Of a stretch of DNA of 64,000 nt, positions 54,401-64,000 are shown piece after piece. The stretch is from Amoebophrya sp. A120 (Eukaryota > Sar > Dinophyceae > Syndiniales > Amoebophryaceae), in NCBI GenBank assembly GCA_905178155.1, contig CAJINV010000001.1:858637-922636 (forward strand), written 5' to 3'. The notes under the pieces were generated by a model. That model was given only the letters and a program-made list of their open reading frames with translations, was not told the origin of the DNA and searched no databases. Each line of letters starts with the position of its first letter. Positions within the stretch are counted from its first letter, which is position 1. A program made the translations under genes and the position numbers.

Positions 54401-57400
54401 TCTATTTGTATAGCATAAGCAGCAACAGAAGCAATGCCACAAAGGTAGCTTCTGCATGACAAACCCGCACATAGATTGTAGTCCTGTTTGGGCGACGTCC
54501 AAAACTTGCCATGCGAAGAGTGTTTAAAGGCAAGAGGTGGCCTCGGTATTTTGCATGACAAATGAGGGAGAGGCGGAGCTGTGCACTCTCCTAGAATGCC
54601 GTCGGGGGCGAGAAACATGTCCCGGTTCAACTGCTCCATCTGCGCCTTTCTCAAATGTAAAACTGTCTGGGTCTGGAAGAGTGCGCGGTTTGTCATGCAG
54701 CTTTTCCATGTCCCATGAAGCCTGGAATGCAGGACTTAGCATGACAGATTCTGCGCAATCTCTCTCATGCCTATCCTGCATGAGAAACTCCCTCCCGACT
54801 TGGTAAAAACTGGACGACTCTTGGTAATCACGCAACGCAGATTTTTGCATGCTTCAGATTTAGCATGACAAGTTGCATTCTTCCAGACCCAGACACTTTT
54901 ACATATCATAGCCTTCTGCAGCTCCCAGAACCGCTTCTCGACCGGATCCCAGGAACTGAGCATGCGATCGTGCTCCTTGCCCATGTTCACCAGGTCCTTC
55001 TGGTCGAACTTCGGCCCAGCGGTGCGGCGCTGCTGTTGAACAAAAGAACCAGATGCACTTTGATGCTGTTGTTCCTTTTGCTCGTGAAGCATTTTGCGCT
55101 GCAGTGTGCCAAGCACGACGAGGTCGGCGTGCAGCTGCGACAGGAGCTTGTGCGTCTGCACATGGGGGCCGGACTCCTCGAAGTTGTGATTCATCTCGGC
55201 TTTGTTGTGCTTTTTCGGCCGCGCCAATATGTCGCGCAACGCGGTGTCCTCGATGTGCCGGTTCTGATCCTGCTCTGCCACCAGGTTCGTCACACGTTGG
55301 ACCATGGAAATGTCGTCCTTCTTTTTCCCAGCAGGACGATTGCCTCCAGAAGTAATTATCTCGGGAACAACCTCCTCCTTCTTGCCGCCACTCGACCCTC
55401 GCGCCACGTAGTTGAGTCGCTGCCGGTCGGGGTCGTTCAACGCCTCCACTTCCGCCACCAGTTCCTCTATTCTGAGTAAAAACGTCCCCATCCCTTAGTT
55501 GTAATGCTAATCCGCATGCTGGCAATGTTTCTCATGCGCATCCCCATGAGAAGCATTTTCTAGTCCTGTTTCGGAATTTGTCATGCTCCAATTATATAAA
55601 TTCACATTCCTGGCGCAATTCACCCAACGAGCGAAAGCGCGCGGAAACGATGATAATCGAAGGCAGTGCTGACGCGCGCTGCAGTCCTCGTCGCGGGACG
55701 CCCTGCGACGGTCACACTGGCGAGCAAGAAGAGAACCCGGCCGGCACAGCGAGCTACAAGTAGCAAGCCGCGCGAGCCAAGCTCTCAAACCCCACAGAGC
55801 CACGCCCCGGACGTGAAGGTGGGCCAAGCCGTGGAACACGACATGGCCCACCGAACATCTGGGGAGGCTTGCGGGGGGTGCCGCAGGGTATCTCGCAATG
55901 AAGCTGCAGCAGCTGGGTGGGAGGGCGGGGAAAAAACGCCGAGTCCAGGCAAGCCCGGACGAAGCGGAGATTCTAGATAGAGGACAGAGAACCAGCGGAA
56001 GCTGGTCGACATCGGGCAGCCAGCCCGACGTCGGAGTGTGCAACCCTCTTGCTTGATCATGTAAATTGATATAACTGCTACGCACGTTATATAAATTCAC
56101 ATTCCTGGCGCAATTCACCCAACGAGCGAAAGCGCGCGGAAACGATGATAATCGAAGGCAGTGCTGACGCGCGCTGCAGTCCTCGTCGCGGGACGCCCTG
56201 CGACGGTCACACTGGCGAGCAAGAAGAGAACCCGGCCGGCACAGCGAGCTACAAGTAGCAAGCCGCGCGAGCCAAGCTCTCAAACCCCACAGAGCCACGC
56301 CCCGGACGTGAAGGTGGGCCAAGCCGTGGAACACGACATGGCCCACCGAACATCTGGGGAGGCTTGCGGGGGGTGCCGCAGGGTATCTCGCAATGAAGCT
56401 GCAGCAGCTGGGTGGGAGGGCGGGGAAAAAACGCCGAGTCCAGGCAAGCCCGGACGAAGCGGAGATTCTAGATAGAGGACAGAGAACCAGCGGAAGCTGG
56501 TCGACATCGGGCAGCCAGCCCGACGTCGGAGTGTGCAACCCTCTTGCTTGATCATGTAAATTGATATAACTGCTACGCACGTTATATAAATTCACATTCC
56601 TGGCGCAATTCACCCAACGAGCGAAAGCGCGCGGAAACGATGATAATCGAAGGCAGTGCTGACGCGCGCTGCAGTCCTCGTCGCGGGACGCCCTGCGACG
56701 GTCACACTGGCGAGCAAGAAGAGAACCCGGCCGGCACAGCGAGCTACAAGTAGCAAGCCGCGCGAGCCAAGCTCTCAAACCCCACAGAGCCACGCCCCGG
56801 ACGTGAAGGTGGGCCAAGCCGTGGAACACGACATGGCCCACCGAACATCTGGGGAGGCTTGCGGGGGGTGCCGCAGGGTATCTCGCAATGAAGCTGCAGC
56901 AGCTGGGTGGGAGGGCGGGGAAAAAACGCCGAGTCCAGGCAAGCCCGGACGAAGCGGAGATTCTAGATAGAGGACAGAGAACCAGCGGAAGCTGGTCGAC
57001 ATCGGGCAGCCAGCCCGACGTCGGAGTGTGCAACCCTCTTGCTTGATCATGTAAATTGATATAACTGCTACGCACGTTATATAAATTCACATTCCTGGCG
57101 CAATTCACCCAACGAGCGAAAGCGCGCGGAAACGATGATAATCGAAGGCAGTGCTGACGCGCGCTGCAGTCCTCGTCGCGGGACGCCCTGCGACGGTCAC
57201 ACTGGCGAGCAAGAAGAGAACCCGGCCGGCACAGCGAGCTACAAGTAGCAAGCCGCGCGAGCCAAGCTCTCAAACCCCACAGAGCCACGCCCCGGACGTG
57301 AAGGTGGGCCAAGCCGTGGAACACGACATGGCCCACCGAACATCTGGGGAGGCTTGCGGGGGGTGCCGCAGGGTATCTCGCAATGAAGCTGCAGCAGCTG

Positions 57401-60400
57401 GGTGGGAGGGCGGGGAAAAAACGCCGAGTCCAGGCAAGCCCGGACGAAGCGGAGATTCTAGATAGAGGACAGAGAACCAGCGGAAGCTGGTCGACATCGG
57501 GCAGCCAGCCCGACGTCGGAGTGTGCAACCCTCTTGCTTGATCATGTAAATTGATATAACTGCTACGCACGACATATATATTATATAAGGCAAACTTTGG
57601 GGCCGGAGAGGGTAGGGTAGAGGTTGGGGAGAGGTTCGGGAGAGGTAAAATAGAGGGTCGGAGAGGTAAAGTAGAGGGTCGGAGAAAATGAGAGGGTCGG
57701 GGAGAGGTAAAACGAGAGGGAAAATAGAGGTAAGGGAGAGGGTGCGTAGTATGTACGCCCTTAAAGCGCGCCTATACGCGCGCAGAGGTAGGGTAGAGGT
57801 TGGAGAGAGGTCAAATAGAGGATAGGGGAAGAGGGTGCAGAGGGTCGGAGAGGGTGCGCAGTATAGGGAGACCCTCTAGGCGACCCTCTACCGCGACCCT
57901 CTCCCGGGGCCTCTATTTTACCTCTCGGCCGACCCTCTCGGGACCTCCCCGACCCTCTCCCGGACCCTCTCCCGGACCCTCTCCGGGAACCTCTCCGACC
58001 CTCTCCCGGAACCTCTCAGAAGCTCTCTCCCCGACCCTCTCCCGGACCCTCTCCCGGACCCTCTCCCGGAACCTCTACCGGAACCGCCCTTGCAGTGCAG
58101 TTCGCCCGCCTGCGCGCACTACCTGTATCTTAAAGTAAGAATGCAACTAGGGCCCAAAAGTTAAGGTCTGCAAGTCTTTTGACTCCAGGCCAGGGCGGCT
58201 GTTCAAAGTGCATGCGCCGCTCTGCGTCCCCCTGGGGGGGCGCGGCGCCGCGCCTTAACGTAGGCGGCCACCTAGGGTGGCCGCAACTTCACACAACGCC
58301 CGCGCGCGGGCAACAGGTGCGGCGACTTTGTAGCGCAGTGAAAGTGGTTGTGACCAAAGTAGCGAAAGTGTTTCTGTGCCCGCTGTCTCTCGGCGCATAA
58401 GTAGCTAATAACTCTCGGCATGCACAGGCAAGCCTCGCGGCGTGCTCGCCGATTTAGCTTATTGCAGCGCGCTAGTTTTTTAAGGGCGTCTTTCGTGTTC
58501 AGGGTGCACATCTACAGCAAACTCCGCCCCTAAGAAAGGCCAAAAACCTCCGTTCCCAGGCGCTGCTGTTTTCGGAAGCAAAGTAGGAGCACAGGCCGCG
58601 GCGGTTTCGCTGCGGGTGTGCGTTGCGCTTTCTGGGCCAAAGCCGTCAGAGCGGCGCGGCCCCGCCTGCCTTTTTGGCTGTGTAGCGGCGCGCTACCCTT
58701 GGCACCGCCTTCCCCGTTGGAACACCTCCCCCGAACAGCCTCCCTCCCCGGCGGCCTCCGCCGGGGGGTGGCTGGTAAGAATGATATGCTAGATCTGTGA
58801 TGCTGCTGGTGCTGGACCAGCTAAACAGCATTACACTACGAAGCAAAACCTGTCATGCGCAACAACCATAGCTGGCTGATTTGTGTAGCAGATTTCCCAT
58901 CTTGACTCTGGGGTGGGGACGTTCTTACACAGGATATCCTCCGCGGCGCCGTCACTCTCCTCGGACACCGCATATTCGTCGATGGGGTCTGGCTCGAAAT
59001 CCGCACTCCGGAACACGCACAAATAGCAGGAGTGGGGACTGACCCGCCGCACCTGTCGAAACACGCGCGGGAACGGGGATCCCCGCTTCACGACCAACCC
59101 GTTAACCGCGAGCACGCGGTCGCCGCGCCGCAGGGGCGGGTAGTTGGTCCCCCGCAGGTCGGGGAGTAGCTGACCGCGCACCCGCGCCTCTGACGGTCCA
59201 ATGTGGCTGGCGGTCTCGTTGTAGAGCCACTGCACTTCCCGGGTTTCCCCATCGATCAGCAGTCCGTGCTCCTGGGCGAAGTGCTGCAGCTCCGGTGGCA
59301 AGTGGTCCAGGTCGCGCTGCGCGGACGGGCCAAACGCAAACTTTGATCCCGTACTGGTGTTGCGAAAGCCGCGGTCCGACTGCTCGGGAAAGCAGTACAG
59401 CACCCACCGCAAACTGCCGCGCTTCTGGACCTCCTTGCGGTGGAATCCGTACTCCTGTTCGACGTGGAGAACTTTCTTTCGCTGTTTGTCCGTCATCTTG
59501 TCGTGCTCGAGAAGTTGTAAATCCTTGGAAAATTCCTCGGCGAGGTGCTCCAGTTTCGCCCGTGCCCACTGCTGACAAAAATCCTGCAGAACGTCTTCTG
59601 GTCTACTAGCATCGGAGGCTGTTGAATAATTATCCTTGCCACCTTGTTGTCCGTTACCATCCCCCGCATTGCTAACCACAACATGTGTTGAGGACGCCGG
59701 ACGGAGCCAGAGCGGCACCCGGGCCGCCATGCCGCGCACGCGCGCCACGTCGGTGAGCAGCTCCGTGCGCCCCCGCGTCCAGGTGGCGACGGTCTGGGCG
59801 GCCGTAGAAACGAACAGCTGCTGCACCTCCTTGGCTGCCTGCTTGTCCATCTCCCGGACCAGTCCGGCGGCGGACACCTGCGCCGCGTCGTCGAGCTTTT
59901 GCAGTTCCGTCAACCCCTTAACGTGGGCGTGTTGCAGCACGGCGCGAAACGTCTCATGCAGGTCGTCCACCCGTTCCAGCACGGAAAACGCCTCGTCCTC
60001 CACGCGCCGCCACTCCGGAGAGGTCTTGCGCCTGCCTTCTCGTCCAATCGTAGTACTGACGAGCGGCGCCATCACGTGGCTCACGCCCCGCTGCAGGTGC
60101 GTGGTCCACGTGTCGCGGTCCAACGCCCCGCTGAAGTCCAGCCGCTGCGCCAATCCGCCTAACTGGTTCGCGACGCGCCGTACGTGGTGCACGACCGGAT
60201 GTTGAAGATCCCCTTCATTAGCTCCATCTACCGACGGCGTACTACCGCTGCTCGCCTCATTGTACAGCCCGCCGCGCCAGTCTTCATGCACCCCCGGCCG
60301 GTCATCCGCGCCAGGCTCCTCCAAACGACCCGTAGAGGACCTCGCGACCACTTCCGCTGCGGAGAACGGCAACAGTCCCTCCTCCCGCGCGGCCGCCTCC

Positions 60401-61002
60401 TGCAGACGTTTCTTAAACACGTCCTGGCCCTCCTCCGCCACCTCGTTCGCGTGCTCCCCCCGCTTTGCGGCCGCCGCCGTCCACCACGTGCTCGCGTGCG
60501 GTAGCGGTGCCCCGGGCGCGAACCGAATACAAATTTGGCACGTGGTCTTCTTTTTAGTCGTAGTTCCCGGATGAACTACAGAATCGTGTTTATTCACTTC
60601 GCCTTGGTCCTCGTCCTGCGATTCTTGTGAGCTGCCCCACTTCCAGAGGGTTATCGTTTTGAACACCGCCGTACCCACCGGCAGCGAGGCGGGTTGCTCC
60701 TGCGCCATGACGATTCGCATGGGCAGCAACAGCTGTAACTGCTCCTCCGCGACCTTCGTCACAAAGACCACCTGCACGTAGTGCATCGCCACGTCGGCCA
60801 AGTTCAAATTCCTCGGAAACGGCAACCGCTGCCACGAATTAGGTCGAACCAAACACGCGTTCACCACATCGACGTTCGGAAACAACTTCGGGCCGAGCAG
60901 TCGCAGCTCCACGCGGCGAATCTCTTTGGGGTCCAGCCCACTCACCCGCTTCACGTACACCTCCACGGCGTCCGGCTCGCCCGCCGTGTCGGCCAGCTGC
61001 AT
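51456..61002 (-). CDS. PDZ / coiled-coil / C2 scaffold protein
   Basis: Seven exons 61002-58937, 55462-54911, 54643-54594, 54365-53962, 53691-53652, 53370-53281 and 53023-51456 (4770 nt, 1589 residues), all separated by introners. The N-terminus (VEVYVKRVSGLDPKEIRRVE to about residue 130) is beta-rich and may be a C2-like domain. Near 610-680 is a PDZ-like module (LLPDLRGTNYPPLRRGDRVL AVNG with the usual ...GD.I..VNG). Residues about 690-1065 are charged helices, and a C2 domain lies near 1230-1390 (CFVFAVYLRGASNVP, LSDPYIQVRLRL, FPEWSEVVEIEV, CELVLLDANG), followed by an acidic tail. C2 plus PDZ proteins tether complexes to membranes; partners unknown. One introner is enlarged to 3.5 kb, so the gene spans 9.5 kb. 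ATG 61002 is the first in frame. Confidence 0.75.
53029..53280. mobile_element. Introner, family 1 (PDZ/C2 gene)
   Basis: TIR tatcaaatgtaaaaatgtct / agacacttttacatttgata. Direct repeat ACAGC (53024-53028, 53281-53285). Excision joins IFQKL to CGQYEK in frame. Contains five GTCATGC motifs. Confidence 0.94.
53376..53651. mobile_element. Introner, family 1 (PDZ/C2 gene)
   Basis: Family-1 TIRs, somewhat diverged. Flanks ttgcg (53371-53375) and gtgcg (53652-53656) share 4 of 5 bases. Excision joins SGAA to RVLANEN in frame. Confidence 0.85.
53697..53961. mobile_element. Introner, family 1 (PDZ/C2 gene)
   Basis: Family-1 TIRs; direct repeat GGGCA (53692-53696, 53962-53966). Leaves a 40-nt exon between it and its neighbour. 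Excision joins CTFLP to DPLAKLD in frame. Confidence 0.93.
54371..54593. mobile_element. Introner, family 6 (PDZ/C2 gene)
   Basis: Related to 21547-21901: tatgagagtgaacaacaact / agctgtgcactctccta, then ctccctcatttgtcatgc. Direct repeat GAATG (54366-54370, 54594-54598). Excision joins APDGI to LAEADVS in frame. Confidence 0.88.
54649..54910. mobile_element. Introner, family 1 (PDZ/C2 gene)
   Basis: Family-1 TIRs; direct repeat GCCTT (54644-54648, 54911-54915). Left terminus reads TCTCAAATG rather than TATCAAATG. Leaves a 50-nt exon. Excision joins WELQK to AQMEQL in frame. Confidence 0.9.
55592..57571. repeat. Four tandem copies of a 495-bp repeat
   Basis: Units start (ttatataaattcac) at 55592, 56087, 56582 and 57077 with an exact 495-bp period; differences between copies were not found by eye. 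Unit length is a multiple of three, so long ORFs run through on the minus strand, which is not evidence of coding. Short TATA-rich segments mark the junctions. After the fourth copy another ttatataagg begins and breaks off. Confidence 0.95.
57600..58090. repeat. Purine block and complementary pyrimidine block
   Basis: About 57600-57868 is rich in gagggtcggagagg-type units; about 57868-58085 is rich in the complement, ccgaccctctccc. Together they form a long imperfect inverted repeat with its centre near 57868 (agggagaccctct). It could extrude a cruciform or fold as hairpin RNA inside the intron. Confidence 0.8.
58091..58779. other. GC-rich remainder of the insertion
   Basis: No ORF with recognisable features. 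Contains small palindromes (gcggcgccgcgcc; ggcggccacc..ggtggccgc). No terminal inverted repeat matching the left end of the insertion was found. Confidence 0.5.
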
Positions 61003-62171
61003 TTTTGTCACACCGCTGCTGGTACTAGTCTCTCAGGAATTTCATCACCACATTGCCGCAGGAATACTCGTTCCATGATCCCGCTCCTGGCATGCTGCGA
61101 AGTGGTGCAACGCCCGGAAATTCCGCGAATAAAAACGGGGTTGTGATACGTACTCATGCTTGTAGTTGTAGTTGTACCTACTTGAACTTGTTGCTTCCGA
61201 TAAACATAAAAAATTAATGTAGCTGCCACAATCACTTTCACTACGGAACAGATGGCGGCTCAGGATGTAGATCGAACAAAAAGCTGCGCTTCCATTAACT
61301 GAGCTTGTAAAGAACGACTTCGACCAGCATGACTGCGAAAACGACCAATCATCGGATTCGAGAAACGACCACTAGCGAGCGACTTTGTTGACACGAATCG
61401 AAGAAACCAGATACAACGATCTTGACGATGCAGTAATCATTTAGTGTGTACTTTCTTGCTAGCACGACTCGAAACACGATGAAGATGACAAAGAAGTAGT
61501 AAAGTATCTCTACGGAGGATCAGGAGAAATGCATCTTGCGCAGCCAGGCCTGCAATTGGGCCAAGGCCTTCAATTATTGCTTTAGATTCATACTCCATTC
61601 GGTTCCAAAAAACGTGGTCTTGCTGTTGCTGCCAGCCTCTTTGACCACCGAAGTAAAACTTTCAACTTGTGCTTGTCTGTCAAAAGACTTGATACTCAAC
61701 GTCCCCGTTTAAACATAGCTCTAGCTCATTCCGGTCACAAATTACCCATATTATCGTGATTTTTCTTCCTGACAACTCAACATTGTATAGCTCTGCTGCA
61801 ATTAGATCCGCACAAAGAATGAAAAGGAATTCTAAGCCTAGGACGGTATTAGTATTGCTGCCAAAGCAAGAACTTAATACTGGCATTTTGGCCATGCTAC
61901 TTTAACAAACTTGAAGACGCGATAGGCGTCGCAGGCTAATCCGTGGTACCCCTTGGCATTTAGATGAAAAACCTGCGAGAGCAAATGGCAAGTCGCAATT
62001 CATTGCACTCCCTCGTCATCGGCCAGAACTTGAAAAAACGTTTTGCTTTTTGCATAAAAAAGATAAAGATCCACACTGACTTCTAAGCGATAAATTCTAG
62101 TCTCTACTTTCATCAAATCTCTCAAAAATTTGAGATTCTCCACTGCCCCTTCGTGGTCCACCTGACGACCC
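61003..62171. other. Intergenic, nothing recognised
   Basis: AT-rich spacer with two minus-strand ORFs of about 70 codons (61680-61895, 62000-62203) that lack recognisable motifs. Confidence 0.45.
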
Positions 62172-63894
62172 TCACGGCGACAATTCCCCTTCGCGATAAA
62201 CAATTTCGTCGCCCTCCAACGTGAGATCGTCCGCCTCCAGGATGTGCTTCAAATCCTGCAGGTGCCTCTGCTTGCTCTCGCCACCCCGGATCAATGCCGC
62301 GGCCAGAGACGAGTTTTTCGGCGGGACCACGGTGTGGATGTTGGTCGGCTCCGGCCGATTCGAAGGTCCTCCAGAGGAAGTAGCATTTGTTGCAGGAGCG
62401 GAAGCTGCTTCCATCCTGTCCGCGACGCGCTTCACCGAGTAGGGCCGGGGCACGGCGGGTTTGTTCTTGACAAAAAAGACCAAGTTGCGGCGATGAAAGG
62501 TGCCGGTCAAGTTGCGGGGGGGGTGATGCTGGAGAAATTCGGCCGGCTCGTAGTTCCAGTTCGTCGTCTTGTTCGCGATGTTGAGAGATGAAGCACTGGA
62601 ATTGTTCGCAGCAAGAACGTGCTCCGGCTGCTCTACTTCCATCGGCTTCGTATCATCTCCAATCTTGTTTTCCTCTGCAATAGAAGAGGAATTCTGTGCA
62701 GCCATTTTTCCGGAATAAGGACGCAACTTTTTGCTCGTCCACGTCAGCACATTTCCGGCCCAGAACGTCCCCGCATCTACTTCTGCGTCGTCGTCGTTGG
62801 TCTCCCCAGCCTCGTGGTTTTGGTGTCGTGTATGTTGACCACCTTCTTCTTTACCTTGTTGCCCGGTCATCATCTGCGGTCCTGTTGCGGCTCCGCTCTG
62901 GCACTGCGTCTGCCGGTCGTTCCGGTACACAAACTTGTTGTAGGCCGTCACGTATCCATATGGAAATTTACGTCTGGAGGTGTTCTGGGAAGAGGCAAAT
63001 TTGTCATGCGGACCGTCGGAAGTCTGACGATGAAAAAAATCTGTCATGCAAAGACGATGGAAGAGAAGTTTCTACTGCTCGCTTGGTGTCAATCAATATC
63101 CGAGAGCGAACTCCTGATGCGGGCTCATAGGCATACTTGTTCGAGGAAACCAGTGAAGATCAGGTTTTCTGGTTGATGCAAAAGCCGCATGCCAACTCCC
63201 TGCAATTTTCCAGACCCAGACTACATCTTTGCACCGTGGATATTACCTGTTCCGCGCGGCTTTTCTTGTTTGGATTGTTCACCACGCGTCTGCCCTTCAT
63301 GTACCCGGGCAGCTCTTGTTTGAAGATCACTTCGTCCATGGACGCGAGTTCCGCCGGCGCCGGACGCCCGCCGCCAGCACCGCCCTTCGGCTTGGTCGGA
63401 GCAGGTGCAAAAGATCCGGATTTCGGATCCTGGTTTTCGATGTCAACGTTCTGCTGGTCGCCCGCTCCACCTGTCGCCGTCCCCGCACCAGTACCCGTCC
63501 CGCTTGATGTAGTTCTCTCGCGTAATTCCAGCGCTTTTTTCTTCCGCTCTGCGTCACGCTTCTCTTCTTCCGCCCGCTTTTCGCGGTTTTTGCGACTCAT
63601 GGCCTCGCGGTACACGTGGTCGGCGGCAAGCTCGCCGAGCGGCCGCATGCCGTAGTTCTGGTGGCTTCCTGTACTAGTCGTCTTGCTGTTCACGTTGCTC
63701 CCACTTGTTTCCGGGTAAAACATAGCTGCGGCTGGTCCACTGCTCGGTGGGTGTGACGACCCGCTGTTTGCTGGCTCAGTACAACCTCCAGACGCGTTCT
63801 CTTGTTCATCTCGTGGGTAGGCGGCGCTGACGGGGCGCGGAACACACAGAATCCGCTCGTTGGCGCCGTACGTAGCCAGGGATGGTTGGGTCAT
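62172..63894 (-). CDS. Unknown protein with conserved-looking N-terminus
   Basis: Exon 1 63894-63243 and exon 2 62947-62172 give 1428 nt and 475 residues from the first ATG; the frame is open to about 63981, so the gene may begin beyond the window. Ordered pieces are MTQPSLATYGANERILCVPR, YGMRPLGELAADHVYREAM then a Glu/Lys/Arg helix, and EQVTAYNKFVYRND across the introner junction, then a proline/serine-rich remainder ending LEADDLTLEGDEIVYREGE. I do not recognise the family. The charged helix and short ordered motifs are like cytoskeletal or ciliary microtubule proteins, which is only an impression. Confidence 0.55.
62953..63242. mobile_element. Introner, family 1-like, degenerate
   Basis: Keeps ttccagacccagac near the right end; the left TIR is scrambled. 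Flanks tcacg (62948-62952) and ttacc (63243-63247) share 3 of 5 bases. Excision of element plus one flank still joins EQV to TAYNKF in frame, so it looks like an older insertion. Confidence 0.75.
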
Positions 63895-64000
63895 CAACGC
63901 GTTGCACACGCTGCGGTTGAACGCGGACCCGGGACGACTCGACGGCGGCCCTGATAGGATTTTCACATGTAGTTCATCCACTGCAACTTAATTCACTACA

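Larger units (their letters stand above)
55468..58936. mobile_element. Introner, family 2, split by a 3.2-kb insertion
   Basis: Left part 55468-55592 and right part about 58780-58936 are the two halves of a family-2 introner like 19896-20175, including TIRs tattctgagtaaaaacgtcc / acgttcttacacaggata. The outer direct repeat TCCTC (55463-55467, 58937-58941) is perfect, and excision of the whole 3469 bp joins GAAEE to LVAEVEA in frame. Foreign DNA lies between, near the middle of the element (after tttgtcatgctccaat). Confidence 0.9.

Noticed and set aside
55507-57570. 687-codon minus-strand ORF with four 165-residue repeats
   Set aside because: It follows from a 495-bp tandem repeat whose length is a multiple of three; other frames are open too, and it lies within an intron insertion.
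55592-57571. CRISPR-like array
   Set aside because: Units are 495 bp with no short repeat/spacer alternation, in a eukaryotic intron.
1-64000. tRNA, rRNA, snRNA or spliced-leader genes
   Set aside because: Scanning by eye for the T-loop GGTTCRA with a matching acceptor stem, and for spliced-leader sequence, gave no convincing candidate; a covariance search would be needed to exclude them.

Overview
The window looks like nuclear DNA of an alveolate protist, most likely a syndinian (Amoebophrya-like) dinoflagellate. The genes are eukaryotic, every supported gene lies on the minus strand, and many coding regions are broken by short terminal-inverted-repeat (TIR) elements of the 'introner' kind reported from Amoebophrya genomes. 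The assignment is inferred from these features; no marker gene was compared. The standard genetic code fits.

Layout, left to right: the first codons of ribosomal protein eS27 (left edge); a HAD-family protein; a small multi-span membrane protein; a broken cytochrome b5-like gene around a 2.1-kb insertion that holds a TIR element with an assembly gap and a possible AP2-like ORF; a pectin-acetylesterase/Notum-like esterase; a large putative mitochondrial helical-repeat protein; a very large anoctamin (TMEM16)-like membrane protein; a METTL13-type methyltransferase; a KH-domain RNA-binding protein with a triplicated exon; an AlkB-like dioxygenase; a PICOT-type multidomain glutaredoxin; an EamA/DMT transporter with a giant hydrophilic insert; a PPP1R42-like leucine-rich-repeat protein; two small unknown genes; a large unknown ORF; an eight-exon coiled-coil gene; a 1589-residue PDZ/C2 protein; and an unknown gene at the right edge.

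Two kinds of intron coexist. Ordinary GT-AG introns occur in the membrane-protein, GLRX3-like, DMT, PPP1R42-like and coiled-coil genes, and once each in the anoctamin and KH genes. In addition I mapped 23 introner-like elements (about 145-355 bp, one enlarged to 3.5 kb). They begin TAT (twice TTC or TAG-like) and end ATA, carry family-specific TIRs, and are flanked by 5-bp direct repeats. Removing element plus one repeat copy restores the reading frame in all 22 that lie in coding sequence, and the summed exons of each complete gene are a multiple of three. Most cannot be GT-AG introns. In the esterase the rule rebuilds the catalytic-His motif across a junction.

Other notable structures are a family-2 introner split by 3.2 kb containing four 495-bp tandem repeats plus a long purine/pyrimidine inverted array; two copies of a different GGGGAGGT-rich element that supply GT...AG ends inside a tandemly duplicated KH-gene exon; and a TGTCATGC-type motif repeated inside nearly all introner families. 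The genes have no obvious shared pathway; the common theme is intron invasion of a one-directional gene array.
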